Source: Actinomycetota bacterium
GTDB taxonomy: Bacteria; Actinomycetota; Actinomycetes; Mycobacteriales; Micromonosporaceae
NCBI GenBank assembly: GCA_005885115.1
Contig: VAXX01000229.1
Span: 1-6,076 of the forward strand
DNA length: 6,076 nucleotides
Direction of reading: 5' to 3'
Shown in pieces: positions 5,313 to 6,076 of this stretch. Under the pieces are notes generated by a model, which did not search any database, had not been told where the DNA came from, and worked only from the letters and a program-made list of their open reading frames with translations. The translations under genes were made by a program, and so were the position numbers. Position 1 is the first letter of the stretch, and each line of letters starts with the position of its first letter.

Positions 5313-5591
5313 CTACTCGGCCAGGTACTCGCGCGCCTCGGCGTCGACCACGAACTCCTTCAGCTTGGCGCGCAGCCGTTCGCGCAGCGCCTCCGGCGCG
5401 CGTTCGTCGCCGCAGCACCGGGCCACCAGGATCTTGACCTCCTGCTCGATGCCGTACTCCCGCAGGCACGGCGAGCACTCGTCGAGGTGGTCGCGGATCG
5501 TGTCCCGCCGGTGGTCGTCGCACTCGAGGTCGAGGTAGAGGTAGACCTCGGCGATCACTGAGTGACAGTCCACCCGGTGTCCGTCGCCCAT
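5313..5591 (-). CDS. rsrA: RsrA-type zinc anti-sigma factor, redox sensor for SigR
   Basis: A 92-residue cytosolic anti-sigma factor that binds SigR when reduced and releases it on disulfide stress. The ZAS motif is H35-x3-C39-x2-C42 (HLDECSPC), and C9 sits near the N-terminus. By alignment with Streptomyces RsrA these are C11, H37, C41 and C44, where C11 and C44 form the trigger disulfide and zinc is lost. C59-C60 match the RCCG pair also found there. The body EYGIEQEVKILVARCC is typical. The start chosen is ATG 5591, ten bases after AGGAGG and five bases after the sigR stop; GTG 5600 in the same frame would overlap the sigR stop and lies one base from that Shine-Dalgarno, so it is less likely. 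Co-transcribed with sigR, as is usual for this pair, and followed by a hairpin terminator. Confidence 0.93.
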   Translation of the reverse strand: MGDGHRVDCHSVIAEVYLYLDLECDDHRRDTIRDHLDECSPCLREYGIEQEVKILVARCCGDERAPEALRERLRAKLKEFVVDAEAREYLAE

Positions 5592-5596
5592 GAACG

Positions 5597-6076
5597 TCAC
5601 ACCTCCTGGCCGGCCGGGGCGTCCACGGGTTGGTTGGACCCGGTGCGGAACAGCCCCCGATCGGCGGCGTATCCCTCCAGCAGCCGACGGAGGTTACGCC
5701 GGCCGCGGTGCAGCCGCGACATCACGGTGCCGATGGGCGTACCCATGATGTCGGCGATCTCCTTGTAGGAGAAGCCATCCACGTCAGCCAGGTAGACGGC
5801 GAGCCGGAAGTCCTCGGGCAGCGACTGGAGCGCTTCCTTCACATCCGAGTCGGGCAGCCGGTCCAGCGCCTCGGTCTCGGCCGACCGTAGCCCGCTGGAC
5901 GTGTGCGACTCGGCCGAGGCGAGCTGCCAGTCGCTGATCTCGTCGGTCGGCGCCTGGATCGGCTGGCGCTGCCGGCGCCGGTACGAGTTGATGTACGTGT
6001 TGGTGAGGATCCGGTACAGCCACGCCTTGAGGTTCGTGCCCTCCTCGAACTGGTGGAAGGCGGCGAACGCCTTGAG
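5597..6076 (-). CDS. sigR: SigR/SigH-type ECF sigma factor (N-terminus cut by window edge)
   Basis: The last 159 residues of a sigma-70 family ECF factor that directs transcription of thiol-oxidative stress genes (mycothiol, thioredoxin, proteases). The visible part starts in region 2 with [18 protein letters not shown] and [12 protein letters not shown], the -10-recognising part typical of the SigR/SigH group. A variable linker follows, then region 4: [16 protein letters not shown] and the helix-turn-helix [19 protein letters not shown] that reads the -35. The tail [18 protein letters not shown] is short. The TGA stop contains the start of the spacer to rsrA, giving a tight two-gene operon whose Shine-Dalgarno AGGAGG for rsrA lies within the last sigR codons. 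The autoregulated promoter expected for this family would lie to the right, outside the window. Confidence 0.95.
   Translation of the reverse strand, partial: LKAFAAFHQFEEGTNLKAWLYRILTNTYINSYRRRQRQPIQAPTDEISDWQLASAESHTSSGLRSAETEALDRLPDSDVKEALQSLPEDFRLAVYLADVDGFSYKEIADIMGTPIGTVMSRLHRGRRNLRRLLEGYAADRGLFRTGSNQPVDAPAGQEV

Noticed and set aside
5592..5600. GTG 5600 as the rsrA start
   Set aside because: It lies one base after the Shine-Dalgarno and overlaps the sigR stop; ATG 5591 has workable spacing and aligns with Streptomyces RsrA.

Overview
The window looks like a high-GC actinomycete chromosome, most likely Micromonosporaceae. The family guess rests on strong G/C third-position bias, GTG starts, a mycothiol-type SigR/RsrA pair, an actinobacterial PdtaS kinase and a 24-residue bL37-like ribosomal protein. 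It is inferred from reading alone.

Layout, left to right: (1) 1-989, minus: the N-terminal two thirds of a PdtaS-type cytosolic histidine kinase, cut by the window edge. (2) 1042-1482, plus: a small lipoprotein, probably from a leaderless transcript. (3) 1472-2527, minus: a double-SIS sugar-phosphate isomerase/deaminase, overlapping the lipoprotein gene tail-to-tail by 11 bp. (4) 2671-4236, minus: a 14-helix DHA2-type drug efflux transporter with a strong hairpin just after its stop. (5) 4237-4366: a divergent control region holding two or three copies of a 20-bp imperfect palindrome. (6) 4367-5158, plus: the TetR repressor of that transporter. (7) 5055 leftward, minus: the start of a TB7.3-type biotin-attachment protein that breaks off just after its biotinyl-lysine hairpin. 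(8) 5199-5273, plus: bL37. (9) 5313-6076, minus: rsrA preceded by the 3' part of sigR, cut by the right edge.

The outer genes (sigR, rsrA, TB7.3-like, pdtaS) keep the order known from Mycobacterium tuberculosis (sigH, rshA, TB7.3, pdtaS). Here about 3.9 kb of accessory genes (lipoprotein, SIS enzyme, efflux pump and TetR) sits between the TB7.3-like gene and pdtaS.

The most notable feature is the junction at about 4904-4923. The tetR frame has no stop where the protein should end and runs about 80 codons through the antisense strand of the biotin-protein gene. That gene has lost the second half of its domain and its frame runs backwards through tetR. One deletion or recombination between two convergent genes explains both lesions. 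It may also have put tetR transcription directly upstream of bL37.
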